A stretch of 64,000 nucleotides of DNA from Flavobacterium psychrolimnae (lineage in GTDB: Bacteria > Bacteroidota > Bacteroidia > Flavobacteriales > Flavobacteriaceae), in NCBI RefSeq assembly GCF_003312425.1, contig NZ_QNUX01000002.1, forward strand, positions 1-64,000, written 5' to 3'. Under the pieces are notes generated by a model. That model was given only the letters and a program-made list of their open reading frames with translations. It was not told the origin of the DNA and searched no databases. Positions within the stretch are counted from its first letter, which is position 1; each line of letters starts with the position of its first letter. The position numbers and the translations under genes were made by a program. Of this stretch, positions 50,432 through 59,315 are shown in pieces.

Positions 50432-50469
50432 AAAAGAGATTTTCAGTCAAATGAAAATCTCTTTTTTTT
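50432..50469 (+). terminator. Terminator of the glutathione peroxidase gene
   Basis: AAAGAGATTTTCA and its complement form a ~12-bp stem followed by eight Ts. Confidence 0.8.
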
Positions 50470-50509
50470 GTGGTTTAAGTAGGTGTCGAATATTTTCTAA
50501 AAATTTAAA

Positions 50510-50567
50510 CATTAAGAAATTAAGTTACATTAAGAATCAGAGCTTAATTTTTCTTAATTTCTTAATG
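50510..50567. repeat. 15-bp inverted repeat between convergent genes
   Basis: CATTAAGAAATTAAG (50510-50524) and its exact complement (50553-50567) enclose a copy-like variant of the same AATTAAG/CTTAATT motif. It lies just past the Dus stop and could act as a leftward terminator or be a degraded dispersed repeat. Confidence 0.45.
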
Positions 50568-50580
50568 GTTTATTTTTTCT

Positions 50581-51531
50581 TTAGAATTTTTCGTTTTTGA
50601 AAATTTCAGCTACAGCAGCTTCGTAATTCCGAATACTTTGCGCTTTTTTTATTTTTTTTAAAACCTTATGGGGATTCGAAAAAGTAGCTGAAAAATATTC
50701 CCATAAATGGTACATCTTCAATAAAATATGGGTTGAACCAGAAAGAGATTCACTATAAATAGAATACAAAGTATCGTGGAACGCACTGAACAATTCTATT
50801 TTGTTTGCAGGATATTCTAATGTATTGTTTTTTATCATACTGGGTAAAAATGGATCCGAAATTAATCCTCGGCCAATCATCCAATGATCAATAGTTGGAA
50901 AGCGTTGCTGCATTTCATGAAATTTAGCAACGGAGGTTATATCACCATTGTAATACAATTTATGTTTGGTATTATCTACACATAACTGAAACGCATCTAA
51001 GTTTACGCCACCTTTATACAATTGCTTTCCAATGCGAGCATGAATCGCAATATTCTTAATAGGATAGGTATCTAAAATAGGTAAGACATCCAGGATTTCT
51101 TCACTGTTTTCATACCCCAAACGCATTTTCATAGACACAATAATGTCAGATTCATTGTGTGCTCTGTGAAGGATATTGTTGATTTTTTCGGGATTACTTA
51201 TTAAGCCGGAACCCATGCCAGACTTGGTCACCATAGGATAAGGACAGCCTAAATTCCAGTTTAATTCTTTATAACCCAATTCTCTAACATATTTTGCTAC
51301 AAATAAAAATTCATCGGCATCGTTTGTTATCACTTGTGGAATTACCTCTAAATCAAGATTATTCTCTGGAAGCAGGTCGCGTTCGTAAGATGGTTTGATA
51401 ACCATTTTTCCGTTTAAGCGAATGTAAGGCGAGTAAAAAGTGTCAATTCCTCCAAATAATTTGTTTTGGGCATTTCTAAAACGAAAGTCGGTAAATCCCT
51501 GTAAAGGCGATGAAAGTAAGGTATAATCCAT
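50581..51531 (-). CDS. tRNA-dihydrouridine synthase family protein
   Basis: 316 residues of the FMN-dependent Dus barrel: LLSSPLQGFTDFRFRNAQNK at the start, the catalytic cysteine in WNLGCPYPMVTKSGMGSGL, IVSMKMRLGYENSEEI and HARIGKQLYKGGVNLD, then YNGDITSV and MIGRGLISDPFLP. It reduces specific uridines in tRNA to dihydrouridine with NADPH. The position modified cannot be assigned. A decayed relative of its C-terminus lies at 42951-43156. It is convergent with the glutathione peroxidase gene. Confidence 0.92.
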   Translation of the reverse strand: MDYTLLSSPLQGFTDFRFRNAQNKLFGGIDTFYSPYIRLNGKMVIKPSYERDLLPENNLDLEVIPQVITNDADEFLFVAKYVRELGYKELNWNLGCPYPMVTKSGMGSGLISNPEKINNILHRAHNESDIIVSMKMRLGYENSEEILDVLPILDTYPIKNIAIHARIGKQLYKGGVNLDAFQLCVDNTKHKLYYNGDITSVAKFHEMQQRFPTIDHWMIGRGLISDPFLPSMIKNNTLEYPANKIELFSAFHDTLYSIYSESLSGSTHILLKMYHLWEYFSATFSNPHKVLKKIKKAQSIRNYEAAVAEIFKNEKF

Positions 51532-51639
51532 GAAATTTTTAGTTGCGCAAATATACTATAAAGTAGCAGGTCTTAAAGTTATAAAATTCATAAAGTCAAA
51601 ACATAGCACAAAATGAACTACATGATGATAAAATTCGCT

Positions 51640-52137
51640 TTATTCTAAAATCAATTGCATGAACACAGAGTGCAACCAACGATCAAATTTATAACCGGAT
51701 TCCTTGATGATTCCCACAGTTTTAAAACCAAATTTCTCATGAAATTCTACACTGCTTTGATTTTCAGCATCAATTACGGCAATCATGGTATGTAATTTCT
51801 GATTCTTAGCAAGACGGATTAATTCCTGCAGCAGAATTTTTCCAATACCTTTCCCATGGTGGTCTTGGTTGACATAAACTGAATGTTCAACCGTAAATTT
51901 ATAGGCTTCCCGAAAACGAAACTCACTATACATTCCAAAACCAACAACTGTCCCCTCTAATTCCGCTACAATCACCGGGAAGTTTTTTCCAATTTTTTCT
52001 TCGAGTATGGCTTTTTGTTGCTCAAATGTTCGGATGTTGTAATCATACAGCGCTGTGGAGTGCAAAATATTGTAATTAATTATGTCCAAAATAGCCTGAG
52101 TATCTTCCGTTTTATAAGCTCGTAATTTAATTTCCAT
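51640..52137 (-). CDS. GNAT family N-acetyltransferase (phosphinothricin-acetyltransferase-like)
   Basis: 165 residues with the acetyl-CoA-binding motif A, VNQDHHGKGIGKILLQELIR, and the preceding strands IVAELEGTVVGFGMYSEFR. The C-terminal NQSSVEFHEKFGFKTVGII is typical of the phosphinothricin/methionine-sulfoximine acetyltransferase branch. Such enzymes acetylate amino groups of small molecules. The natural substrate is unknown. It is divergent from menD and 108 bases upstream of the Dus start. Confidence 0.88.
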   Translation of the reverse strand: MEIKLRAYKTEDTQAILDIINYNILHSTALYDYNIRTFEQQKAILEEKIGKNFPVIVAELEGTVVGFGMYSEFRFREAYKFTVEHSVYVNQDHHGKGIGKILLQELIRLAKNQKLHTMIAVIDAENQSSVEFHEKFGFKTVGIIKESGYKFDRWLHSVFMQLILE

Positions 52138-52233
52138 GTGTTGTTTATTTGCTTCAAAATTAAGAAATAACCGTTAAAAATAAAGGAAAAAGGGATGCAA
52201 GTTTGTAACTTTGTATTTCAGAAAATTTACACA

Positions 52234-53907
52234 ATGATTTACCCCAAAATACCTTTAGCACAAAGCATTATTGAAATTTGTTTGGCCAAAGGAATCACCA
52301 CCATAATTATTTCTCCGGGTTCTCGAAATGCCCCGCTTACAATTGGTTTTGTAAACAATCCCGCCTTTCAATGTTACAGTATTGCTGATGAGCGTTCGGC
52401 TGCATTTTTTGCATTGGGAATCGCACAACAAACCAAGCAGCCAGTGGCATTGGTCTGTACTTCCGGTTCTGCATTATTGAATTATTACCCAGCTTTTGCG
52501 GAAGCATTTTACAGCCAGATTCCTATGATTGTGATTTCGGCAGACAGACCGCAAAGCAAAATTGATATTGGTGACGGACAAACCATCCGACAGGAAAATG
52601 TATTCGAAAACCATTCGCTATACAATGCTAATTTGCATGAAGATGTTTCAGCCGAGAATGATTTAAAAATTAACGAAGCGATTAATACGGCTATCACTCA
52701 AAAAGGTCCTGTTCACATCAATGCGCCTTTTGAAGAGCCCTTATATGAAACCGTTTCTGAGCTTTCAGTTAAAGTCAATACTGTTGCTTTCGCAAATGCT
52801 ACTCAGACGATTTCCATGGAAGATGTTTTAGAATACGCAACGATTTGGAACAATTCCACCAAAAAAATGATTCTGGTTGGCGTGAATGAACCGAATGCAA
52901 TCAATGAAAAAATAATTGAGGCTTTCGCCAAAGATGAGTCGGTTGTAGTGTTGACCGAAACGACTTCTAACTTGCATCATGATACTTTTATCAATAATAT
53001 TGACACGATAATTACGCCTTTTACGAATGAAGATTTTGAAAATTTTCGTCCGGAAATATTGGTGACTTTTGGCGGAATGGTCGTTTCAAAACGAATCAAG
53101 GCTTTTTTAAGAAAATACAAACCAAAACACCACTGGCATATTGATTCTTGGAGAGCGTATGATACGTTTGGCGCTTTGACTAAACATTTTGAAGTTGACC
53201 CAAATGTGTTTTTTGACACTTTCTTGCCACTTATAAACGCAATAGAAAGTAATTATTTCGAGCAATTAGACGCTGTTAAAGCGTTGCGAAAGCTAAAAAG
53301 TGATATTTATTTAAACAAAATTCCTTTTTCGGATTTTAAAGTTTTCGAAAAAGTGATGCACTGTTTGCCCATCAACAGTCAATTGCAAATCAGCAATAGT
53401 TCAGCGATTCGATATGCACAATTAATAGATATTGATCCTTCCATTGAAGTGTATTGCAATCGTGGTACCAGCGGAATCGACGGAAGTACTTCTACTGCTA
53501 TAGGTGCGGCTGTCTCGTCTTTAGGACGAGATGATAAACAAACTGTTTTTATAACAGGAGATATTGGATTTTTGTACGATAGCAATGCGTTATGGAACAA
53601 TTATATCCCAAAGAACTTCAAGATTATTTTAATCAATAATGGAGGTGGCGGAATTTTTAGGATTTTACCAGGACACGAAGAGAGTCCTGTTTTTAATACT
53701 TTCTTTGAAACTTCCCATTGTTTAACTGCGGAACATTTGGCTAAAATGTATGGTTTTGAATATAGTATTGCCAGCGATGAAGCTAGTTTATCAAGAAGTT
53801 TGACCGCTTTATATGCTCAAAATGAAAAACCAAGTATTTTGGAAATTTTCACACCCACATTAAAAAATGACAGCATTTTACTGCAATATTTTAAAGAATT
53901 AGTCTAA
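52234..53907 (+). CDS. menD: 2-succinyl-5-enolpyruvyl-6-hydroxy-3-cyclohexene-1-carboxylate synthase
   Basis: Start at 52234 (MIYPKIPLAQSIIE) gives 557 residues, normal for MenD; the ATG 39 bases upstream adds a non-conserved stretch. Motifs include IISPGSRNAPLTIGF, DERSAAFFALG, CTSGSALLNYYPAF and VISADRP in the N-terminal half. The ThDP/Mg site GDIGFLYDSNALWNN lies in the C-terminal half. It condenses isochorismate with 2-oxoglutarate (ThDP-dependent) in menaquinone synthesis. menB and menA lie 6-11 kb downstream on the same strand, so the pathway is scattered rather than in one operon. TAACTTTG at 52206-52213 is a possible -7 box. Confidence 0.95.
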   Translation: MIYPKIPLAQSIIEICLAKGITTIIISPGSRNAPLTIGFVNNPAFQCYSIADERSAAFFALGIAQQTKQPVALVCTSGSALLNYYPAFAEAFYSQIPMIVISADRPQSKIDIGDGQTIRQENVFENHSLYNANLHEDVSAENDLKINEAINTAITQKGPVHINAPFEEPLYETVSELSVKVNTVAFANATQTISMEDVLEYATIWNNSTKKMILVGVNEPNAINEKIIEAFAKDESVVVLTETTSNLHHDTFINNIDTIITPFTNEDFENFRPEILVTFGGMVVSKRIKAFLRKYKPKHHWHIDSWRAYDTFGALTKHFEVDPNVFFDTFLPLINAIESNYFEQLDAVKALRKLKSDIYLNKIPFSDFKVFEKVMHCLPINSQLQISNSSAIRYAQLIDIDPSIEVYCNRGTSGIDGSTSTAIGAAVSSLGRDDKQTVFITGDIGFLYDSNALWNNYIPKNFKIILINNGGGGIFRILPGHEESPVFNTFFETSHCLTAEHLAKMYGFEYSIASDEASLSRSLTALYAQNEKPSILEIFTPTLKNDSILLQYFKELV

Positions 53908-53995
53908 TATTTTTTTCTAATTCGTGAAATGAGATGAATTAATGTTTAAATTTGGTTATATAAAAACCTATTAATCAATAACAAAATCTTAATTT

Positions 53996-54337
53996 ATGAG
54001 TGCAAGAGAAGAATTAATTGTAAAGTACGCCGCTGATTTAAAAGACAAATGTGGTGTAAGTCCAGACATGGATTTGTTGACAAAAGTAACTATTGGTTGT
54101 GGACCGTCAATTTATAATGCTGATTCGGCAACGGTTGCCGGAAGTCAGCAAGCCGAATTAGATACGGTAAAAAACAATTTCTTAATCAAGAAATTAGGAC
54201 TTAGTGACGGACCGGAATTAGATGCGGCAATAGATGCCGTGATGGAAAAATACGGTCGTTCTAACAAGAATAAATACAGAGTGGTAATTTATTATTTACT
54301 GACTGTTCACTTCAAAAAAGAGAGTGTTTACAATTAA
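53996..54337 (+). CDS. DUF2853 family protein
   Basis: 113 residues, all in one DUF2853 domain: MSAREELIVKYAADLKDKCG, VTIGCGPSIYNADSATVAGS (the conserved core), LGLSDGPELDAAID and NKYRVVIYYLLTVHFKK. It is a small, soluble helical protein of unknown role, widespread in Bacteroidota and some proteobacteria. It is monocistronic between menD and a strong bidirectional terminator. Confidence 0.9.
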   Translation: MSAREELIVKYAADLKDKCGVSPDMDLLTKVTIGCGPSIYNADSATVAGSQQAELDTVKNNFLIKKLGLSDGPELDAAIDAVMEKYGRSNKNKYRVVIYYLLTVHFKKESVYN

Positions 54338-54362
54338 TATTTAATTTGTAAATGATACCCAT

Positions 54363-54398
54363 AAAAAAAGCGTTTGCCTCAGGCAAACGCTTTTTTTA
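54363..54398. terminator. Bidirectional terminator between DUF2853 and M28 genes
   Basis: AGCGTTTGCCT / AGGCAAACGCT, an 11-bp stem flanked by seven As and seven Ts, between convergent genes. Confidence 0.9.
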
Positions 54399-54416
54399 TT
54401 TAGTATTGAATGCTTT

Positions 54417-55769
54417 TTAGCGAATTGGTATTGGAAAAACCGGTAAACTGGAATGTCCTAATGCATCTACAGCTTGAACAGCGAAGAAAAAATTGTCTTT
54501 AGAATATGGGATTTCAGCTTTTGTGTCTTTAACAAAAATTGTTTTTTCCCAATGCTGTGATGACGTCTCTCTGATAAGAATGTTATATCCATAAACCGAC
54601 TTTCCTTCAGGAGCTGTCCAAACTAAAGTAGAGAAATTAGTCAAATCCTTTACTTCAATTCCTACGTTTGTAGGTGCTTTAGGTGACCAAGCCAAATTGC
54701 TGAATGTAGCCAAGTTAGAACAGGTCACTTTCTTCATGTATTCAAAGTCCATAAATTCAGCTAAATCACCGTACTGGATGTTGTTTTCTTTTCGCACGTT
54801 TTGATGTTGGTGATCGTAGTTTTCGTTCATTTCACAAAAACGAATCGCTGTAAATCCGTTTTGACTGAATGGAGTGTGATCTCCTCCACGCAAGAAACGG
54901 TCGTTGCGATAGACTAAATTAATATCCAGTTGCTCTACATATTGATTCGTAACTGTTTTGATATATCGGGCTAATTGTCTCGATGGACTGTCATTATCAC
55001 GATTGGTAGATTTACGCATTTTTGATTCTGCTTCCGTTTCTAAGAATGGAATTGTTTCACTGAAAACGCGAACTTTAGTATTGTCTCTCAATAAAGTTCC
55101 GCTGGATAAACTGTTTCCAATCATGTCATTATTGATCATCGCAATTACATTCCATTTTCCATCTTTGGCAACATCCGCTAAATGTTTAGCTCCGTACAAT
55201 CCTTGTTCTTCACCAACAACTGCCACAAAAATCAGCGTAAAAGGGAATTCTCTTTGGCTCAATATTCGGGCAAGTTCCATCATCGCTGCAACTCCAGAAG
55301 CATCGTCATTAGCACCTGGCGCATCTGATTTAGCATCCATAACATCTGAAGCACGGGAATCTAGATGGCCGCTTATGATCAATACACGATCATCTGTAGG
55401 GTCAGTTCCTTTTAAGGTTGCCATCACGTTCCCCAACTGGCTGTCGGTGGTAATACGTCTTCCGTCTGCTTTGATGGTAAAAAAATCAATAACTGAAGTT
55501 AGTCTTCCGTTTGATGCCAAAGCATATTTATCAAACTCTGATTTTACCCAGCGTTGCGCCGCACCAATACCGCGGGTGTTGCTTTTGGTGTCACTTAATG
55601 TATGTCGGGTTCCAAAGGATACGAGTTTACGAACGGTAGCTTCCATGTTTTTCGATTGTACTTCGGTAATCATTTTTTTTATTTCGGGATCATCGACTGT
55701 GGTTTGTGCGTAATTGGTATGAGAAATGAATAGTAGTAGGAACAAACAGAATATTGAGGTTGGTTTCAT
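54417..55769 (-). CDS. Secreted M28 family aminopeptidase with C-terminal FN3-like domain
   Basis: 450 residues with a signal peptide (first ~21, ending NYAQ). The M28 zinc peptidase domain contains the metal ligands in order: GHLDSRASD, GANDDASGVAAM, VVGEEQGLYG, NNDMIGN and GGDHTPFSQNG. The last ~95 residues (APTNVGIEVKDLTNFSTLVW, then YGYNILIRE, FFAVQAVDALGHSS) look like a fibronectin type III domain. It probably removes amino acids from peptides outside the inner membrane. No T9SS tail is seen. It is monocistronic. Confidence 0.92.
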   Translation of the reverse strand: MKPTSIFCLFLLLFISHTNYAQTTVDDPEIKKMITEVQSKNMEATVRKLVSFGTRHTLSDTKSNTRGIGAAQRWVKSEFDKYALASNGRLTSVIDFFTIKADGRRITTDSQLGNVMATLKGTDPTDDRVLIISGHLDSRASDVMDAKSDAPGANDDASGVAAMMELARILSQREFPFTLIFVAVVGEEQGLYGAKHLADVAKDGKWNVIAMINNDMIGNSLSSGTLLRDNTKVRVFSETIPFLETEAESKMRKSTNRDNDSPSRQLARYIKTVTNQYVEQLDINLVYRNDRFLRGGDHTPFSQNGFTAIRFCEMNENYDHQHQNVRKENNIQYGDLAEFMDFEYMKKVTCSNLATFSNLAWSPKAPTNVGIEVKDLTNFSTLVWTAPEGKSVYGYNILIRETSSQHWEKTIFVKDTKAEIPYSKDNFFFAVQAVDALGHSSLPVFPIPIR

Positions 55770-56028
55770 TAATAGGTTTTTTTAGTTTTCTCAAAGTTAG
55801 TAAAAAAGAAAAAGAAAGTATAAACGAAATTGAGTTTTAAGATTTGTTTAATTATCTATCAATGCTACTTAGAAATTATTTCTAGCTCTAAAAGCCTTTG
55901 ATTTTGAGATGCCCTTCTTAGTATCTGACCACTTAATCAATGGTTTTTATTGATTGTGGTTTAGAAATTCTTTTACTTTTTCAAGGTGGACATTTTGCGA
56001 ACTGAAGCAAGTTGATTTATCTTATTAT

Positions 56029-57924
56029 TCAGTCAGTTATTTCTAATCCCAATTCATATCTTATTTTACCTTTATTGTCTCTTACAATAATACATGAATA
56101 GGTTTTACCTCTCTCATAATAATCCCGGTCTTCCTCATGTATTTGTATATTTAAAATCTGATGATGTGTTTGTACCTTAGCAATGAAAAAAAAATTATCT
56201 TGAAAAATTAGAGATCTAGAGGATATGAAAAGGACTTTTATTTCGCGATGTTTTGGATCAAATATACTAGAGCTATTATTTTCCGTTTCACAAAATTTAC
56301 AACATTCTAATCCGAAATTTTCGAATATAATTTTATCAAAATCAATAATACCTTTTTTAAAGGTCCACATAAAATAATCAATTAGATTTTTTATAACTAT
56401 TTCTTTTATTTTTCTATATTCAATTAAAAATTCTTTAATTTTTATTATTTCCAAAAGAGAGGATTCTTCATAAAAAAGCGACTTCATTTTCTCTCGAATA
56501 TACAAATCATCTCTCTCTATTAAATAATCATGTTTTAATAATTTTTTATACCAATAAGGTTTGCGTTGTAATATTAATTCTGTTTTTATAACACATTCTT
56601 CTAGTGTATCTAAAAAAAACTCATGGGTAAATTCACTGTTAATAGTTATTGAACCGGAATGCTCTATAATTTTAATTAATTCGTAATTTTCATTTAAAGC
56701 AGGAACACCTAACTGTTTCCTAAATTCAGTATTATATTTGTATAATATTAAAGACTTATCTATCTCTCCTTTTTCTATTTGTTCTTTAAATTTATTATCA
56801 ATAAACCAATCTCTGTATTTCTTTACCGCTTCAATTCCAAGATTGCCTATTTCTGATGGAACAGTGTAGTTTTGATAATCATTTTTCAGATAAACACAAT
56901 CTGAATTTAAATGGTATTTTAATGTCCGACCACTTTGTTCAAAAACATATGAATTTGAGTCATTAGATTTAGCGGTCATCTCATAAAAACTAATTTCTCC
57001 ATTAAGCATGTTTTTTACATTAAAGAGATATTTTAAATCTAGTTTATTGAAAAATTTTGAAATTTTATGATTTTCATATATATGTTTGAAAAAAAAATCT
57101 TTATTAATTTCTTCTTTGACATCTAATTTTTTACATAATTTTTCAAAACTGTATTTTGAGATATAAACCCCAGTGGTTCCTCCAGGTATCATTATTGATT
57201 CTATATTAGGTTTAGTAGATTTTTGCTTAACTCTTTTATTAAATTCACTAATTGGCATGCTATAAATTAAGATGTTTTCATCATCACCATATGTAAATTC
57301 ATTGATTTCATATATCTGAGAACCGTATTCATCCACTAGTTTTTCTCCTCCTTTACTCATCTTGGACAGTCTTTTTAAGTCTTCGTCTTGTTTAGTTGTT
57401 CTATTTTCTGGAAGAGTATTTAAAATGTTTGCAATTCGGTACGGCAATTTACTTATGTCTGAGTTGGCATATTGTCTTACAGAGATTGTTGGAATTTGTT
57501 CAGAACCGTCAGATAACTTAATTTTATTAAAAGGGGAAAATATTGAAAGTACTTCGTCGTCTTTCAATTCACCTACTTGTTTATGTAATTCTAATCCGCT
57601 TATTTGCTCAGCTAATTGAGGAAACATTTTTTCGTAACCTTCGATGGTCTTTTTCAGCCAAACTCTTATGGCTCTGTTGTTTACTGTAAATTTGTTATTT
57701 CTTATATCTAAGGTATCTAATAGATTCCCTTTTGTATCTGGTACTTTTAAATTTTTTAATTGAACTATCTCTAACATCATTTGATGAGTGCCTTGGTAAT
57801 CCTTGATTTTTCCAACTCCTGCAACGAATATAGTTCCTGTCGGTACTAACGTCATTGCTTTTTGAACACTTGTTTTTAAAGATTCTTTGCTTACTACTGC
57901 TGTTTTAAATATGTGATTTGCCAT
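56029..57924 (-). CDS. Orphan 631-residue protein of unknown function
   Basis: The protein starts MANHIFKTAVVSKESLKTSV and has no signal peptide or membrane span, so it should be cytoplasmic. I recognise no domain. Visible features are a TGTIFVAGVGKI strand near residue 30, an SGRTLKYHLNSDCVYLKNDY stretch near 340-360, and a cysteine cluster CCKFCETE near 550 that could bind metal with other residues. The C-terminal half is Lys/Ile/Phe-rich and strikingly AT-rich, more so than its neighbours. It stands alone, with 260 bases before the next gene and no operon partner, flanked downstream by a core peptidase and upstream by intergenic repeats. The setting fits recent acquisition; an island-type function such as defence is only a guess. 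Confidence 0.7.
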   Translation of the reverse strand: MANHIFKTAVVSKESLKTSVQKAMTLVPTGTIFVAGVGKIKDYQGTHQMMLEIVQLKNLKVPDTKGNLLDTLDIRNNKFTVNNRAIRVWLKKTIEGYEKMFPQLAEQISGLELHKQVGELKDDEVLSIFSPFNKIKLSDGSEQIPTISVRQYANSDISKLPYRIANILNTLPENRTTKQDEDLKRLSKMSKGGEKLVDEYGSQIYEINEFTYGDDENILIYSMPISEFNKRVKQKSTKPNIESIMIPGGTTGVYISKYSFEKLCKKLDVKEEINKDFFFKHIYENHKISKFFNKLDLKYLFNVKNMLNGEISFYEMTAKSNDSNSYVFEQSGRTLKYHLNSDCVYLKNDYQNYTVPSEIGNLGIEAVKKYRDWFIDNKFKEQIEKGEIDKSLILYKYNTEFRKQLGVPALNENYELIKIIEHSGSITINSEFTHEFFLDTLEECVIKTELILQRKPYWYKKLLKHDYLIERDDLYIREKMKSLFYEESSLLEIIKIKEFLIEYRKIKEIVIKNLIDYFMWTFKKGIIDFDKIIFENFGLECCKFCETENNSSSIFDPKHREIKVLFISSRSLIFQDNFFFIAKVQTHHQILNIQIHEEDRDYYERGKTYSCIIVRDNKGKIRYELGLEITD

Positions 57925-58150
57925 GATAAATTTGTTTTTGTTTTTTACCTTATATAAAGTAGCAATGTTTACGAAAATAGGTCTTGTCTGAATTGATTTA
58001 ATTTTGTTCTAAAGTATGAAATTGTAATCGTAGTTTTACAAAGTTAATTTCTGTTTTTTTAAATGAACGTCCTGTCTATTTCAATTGTCATTTTTCAGTA
58101 CTTCATTTCATGTTTAGTGTTTACATTATATTTAAATGAATATTTATAAT

Positions 58151-58177
58151 GAGATTCCTCCTTAGTCGGAATGACAG
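58151..58177. repeat. Short dispersed-repeat-like element
   Basis: GAGATTCCTCCTTAGTCGGA followed by ATGACAG resembles the short repeats with ends like those at 11024-11050 (TCATTGCGAGG...) that are scattered in flavobacterial intergenic DNA. Only recollection supports the family; a single copy is in this window. Confidence 0.35.
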
Positions 58178-58219
58178 AGAGAGTGATTTATCTTTTTGAA
58201 AAACAAAACGTCCTAATCT

Positions 58220-58277
58220 AGCCCCGATGGAAGTAAGTATCCCACGCTTTTGGGCGTGAATACTGCGGACAGCGGGA
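58220..58277 (+). ncRNA. Flavo-1-like structured RNA motif (long form)
   Basis: AGCCCCGATGGAAG pairs at its base with GCGGACAGCGGGA (CCCG/CGGG). Inside is AGTAT/ATACT stacked on the hairpin CACGC-TTTTGG-GCGTG. The order of elements matches the shorter example at 7572-7620. It sits ~140 bases upstream of the S1 protein start and ahead of its promoter, so it is probably a free-standing element rather than part of that 5' leader. Confidence 0.5.
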
Positions 58278-58370
58278 CAACTCGTGATGAAAAAAGCGGA
58301 AAGTGCTGCTCCTAAAAAAGAAAATAGCCATCGGATTTGGACTTTGTTTTTTTGTGGACGGTTTCTTAAT

Positions 58371-58397
58371 TTGCTATTTTCAAACTTCGTACCTTTG
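58371..58397 (+). promoter_or_regulatory. Candidate promoter of the S1 protein gene
   Basis: TTG (58371-58373) and TACCTTTG (58390-58397) separated by 16 bases; the -7 box is a perfect TAnnTTTG but the spacing is somewhat short. The ATG follows 21 bases downstream. Confidence 0.5.
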
Positions 58398-58418
58398 CGC
58401 TTTAGAAATTGAAAGAAA

Positions 58419-59273
58419 ATGATTGAAATAGGAAAATACAATACGCTTACCATTTTACGTGATACCAAAGTGGGTTTGTTTCTGGGAAATCCAGAAAAAG
58501 ATCCCGAAGGAATTCATGACATTCTATTGCCTAACAAATACGTGCCAAACGAATTTGAAATAGGTGAGGAGTTGATTGTTTTTGTGTATTTGGACCACGA
58601 AGAAAGACCCGTTGCCACGACATTAGAGCCGTATGTATTATTGAATGAATTTGCACTTTTGCGTGTGAATTATACCAATCAGATTGGTGCTTTTATGGAT
58701 TGGGGAATGGAAAAGGATATTTTGGTTCCGTTTAAAGAGCAGGCGCGTCCGATGGAAAAAGGAAAACGCTACCTGGTTTACCTTTATATGGACGAGAAAA
58801 CCAATCGTTTGGTGGCTTCCAGTAAATTGAATCAGTTTTTAAAAAATGATCACCTGACGGTTGAAAAAGGGGAAGAAGTAGATTTAATTGTTTCTCATAT
58901 TACTGAATTAGGAATTAACGTTATCATCAACGAAAAGTACAAAGGTTTGATGTACAAAGATGAAGTTTATGATGATGCGATTCGCACGGGAGACCGCATG
59001 CGAGGGTATATCAAGACAATACGTCCGGATAATAAGATTGATGTGGCACTGCAAGTTCAAGGATATCAAAGTATAGAGCCAAATGCAGAAAAAATTCTGG
59101 ATGAGTTAAGAGCGAGCAGAGGTTTCTTGCGTTTGACTGATAATTCACATCCGGAAGATATTAAAACGGTTTTGAAAATGAGTAAGAAAACCTTCAAGAA
59201 AGCCATTGGCGCTTTATATCGAGAGAAATTAATCGAAATCAAGGAAGACGGAATTTACTTGGTTAAGGAATAA
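58419..59273 (+). CDS. CvfB/YitL-like S1 RNA-binding protein
   Basis: 284 residues made of three S1-like OB folds plus a C-terminal winged helix. The order is MIEIGKYNTLTILRDTKVGL, the second domain NYTNQIGAFMDWGMEKDILV with PFKEQARPMEKG, the third SHITELGINVIINEKYKGLM, and the closing LKMSKKTFKKAIGALYREKL. This is the layout of CvfB, an RNA-binding protein linked to gene regulation in Gram-positive bacteria. In flavobacteria the role is not known. It is monocistronic with a terminator. Confidence 0.9.
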   Translation: MIEIGKYNTLTILRDTKVGLFLGNPEKDPEGIHDILLPNKYVPNEFEIGEELIVFVYLDHEERPVATTLEPYVLLNEFALLRVNYTNQIGAFMDWGMEKDILVPFKEQARPMEKGKRYLVYLYMDEKTNRLVASSKLNQFLKNDHLTVEKGEEVDLIVSHITELGINVIINEKYKGLMYKDEVYDDAIRTGDRMRGYIKTIRPDNKIDVALQVQGYQSIEPNAEKILDELRASRGFLRLTDNSHPEDIKTVLKMSKKTFKKAIGALYREKLIEIKEDGIYLVKE

Positions 59274-59279
59274 AAAAAA

Positions 59280-59315
59280 GAAAGACTAATCGTAACGGTT
59301 AGTCTTTCTCTTTTT
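59280..59315 (+). terminator. Terminator of the S1 protein gene
   Basis: GAAAGACTAA / TTAGTCTTTC stem (59280-59308) followed by TCTTTTT. Confidence 0.8.

Larger units (their letters stand above)
57925..58418. other. Intergenic region with dispersed-repeat and RNA-motif sequences
   Basis: 494 bases without a gene. It contains a short dispersed-repeat-like stretch (58151-58177), a Flavo-1-like RNA (58220-58277) and the promoter of the S1 protein gene (58371-58397). GC content rises sharply at 58205-58350 compared with the AT-rich orphan gene next to it. I do not regard the leftward frame at 58121-58468 as coding. Confidence 0.55.

Noticed and set aside
54958-55713. 251-codon plus-strand frame opposite the M28 peptidase
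   Set aside because: The minus-strand frame has all M28 metal ligands and a signal peptide; the plus frame has none and no start signals.
58121-58468. 115-codon minus-strand frame across the Flavo-1-like element
   Set aside because: It covers structured RNA, promoter and the start of the S1 gene; no recognisable protein character.
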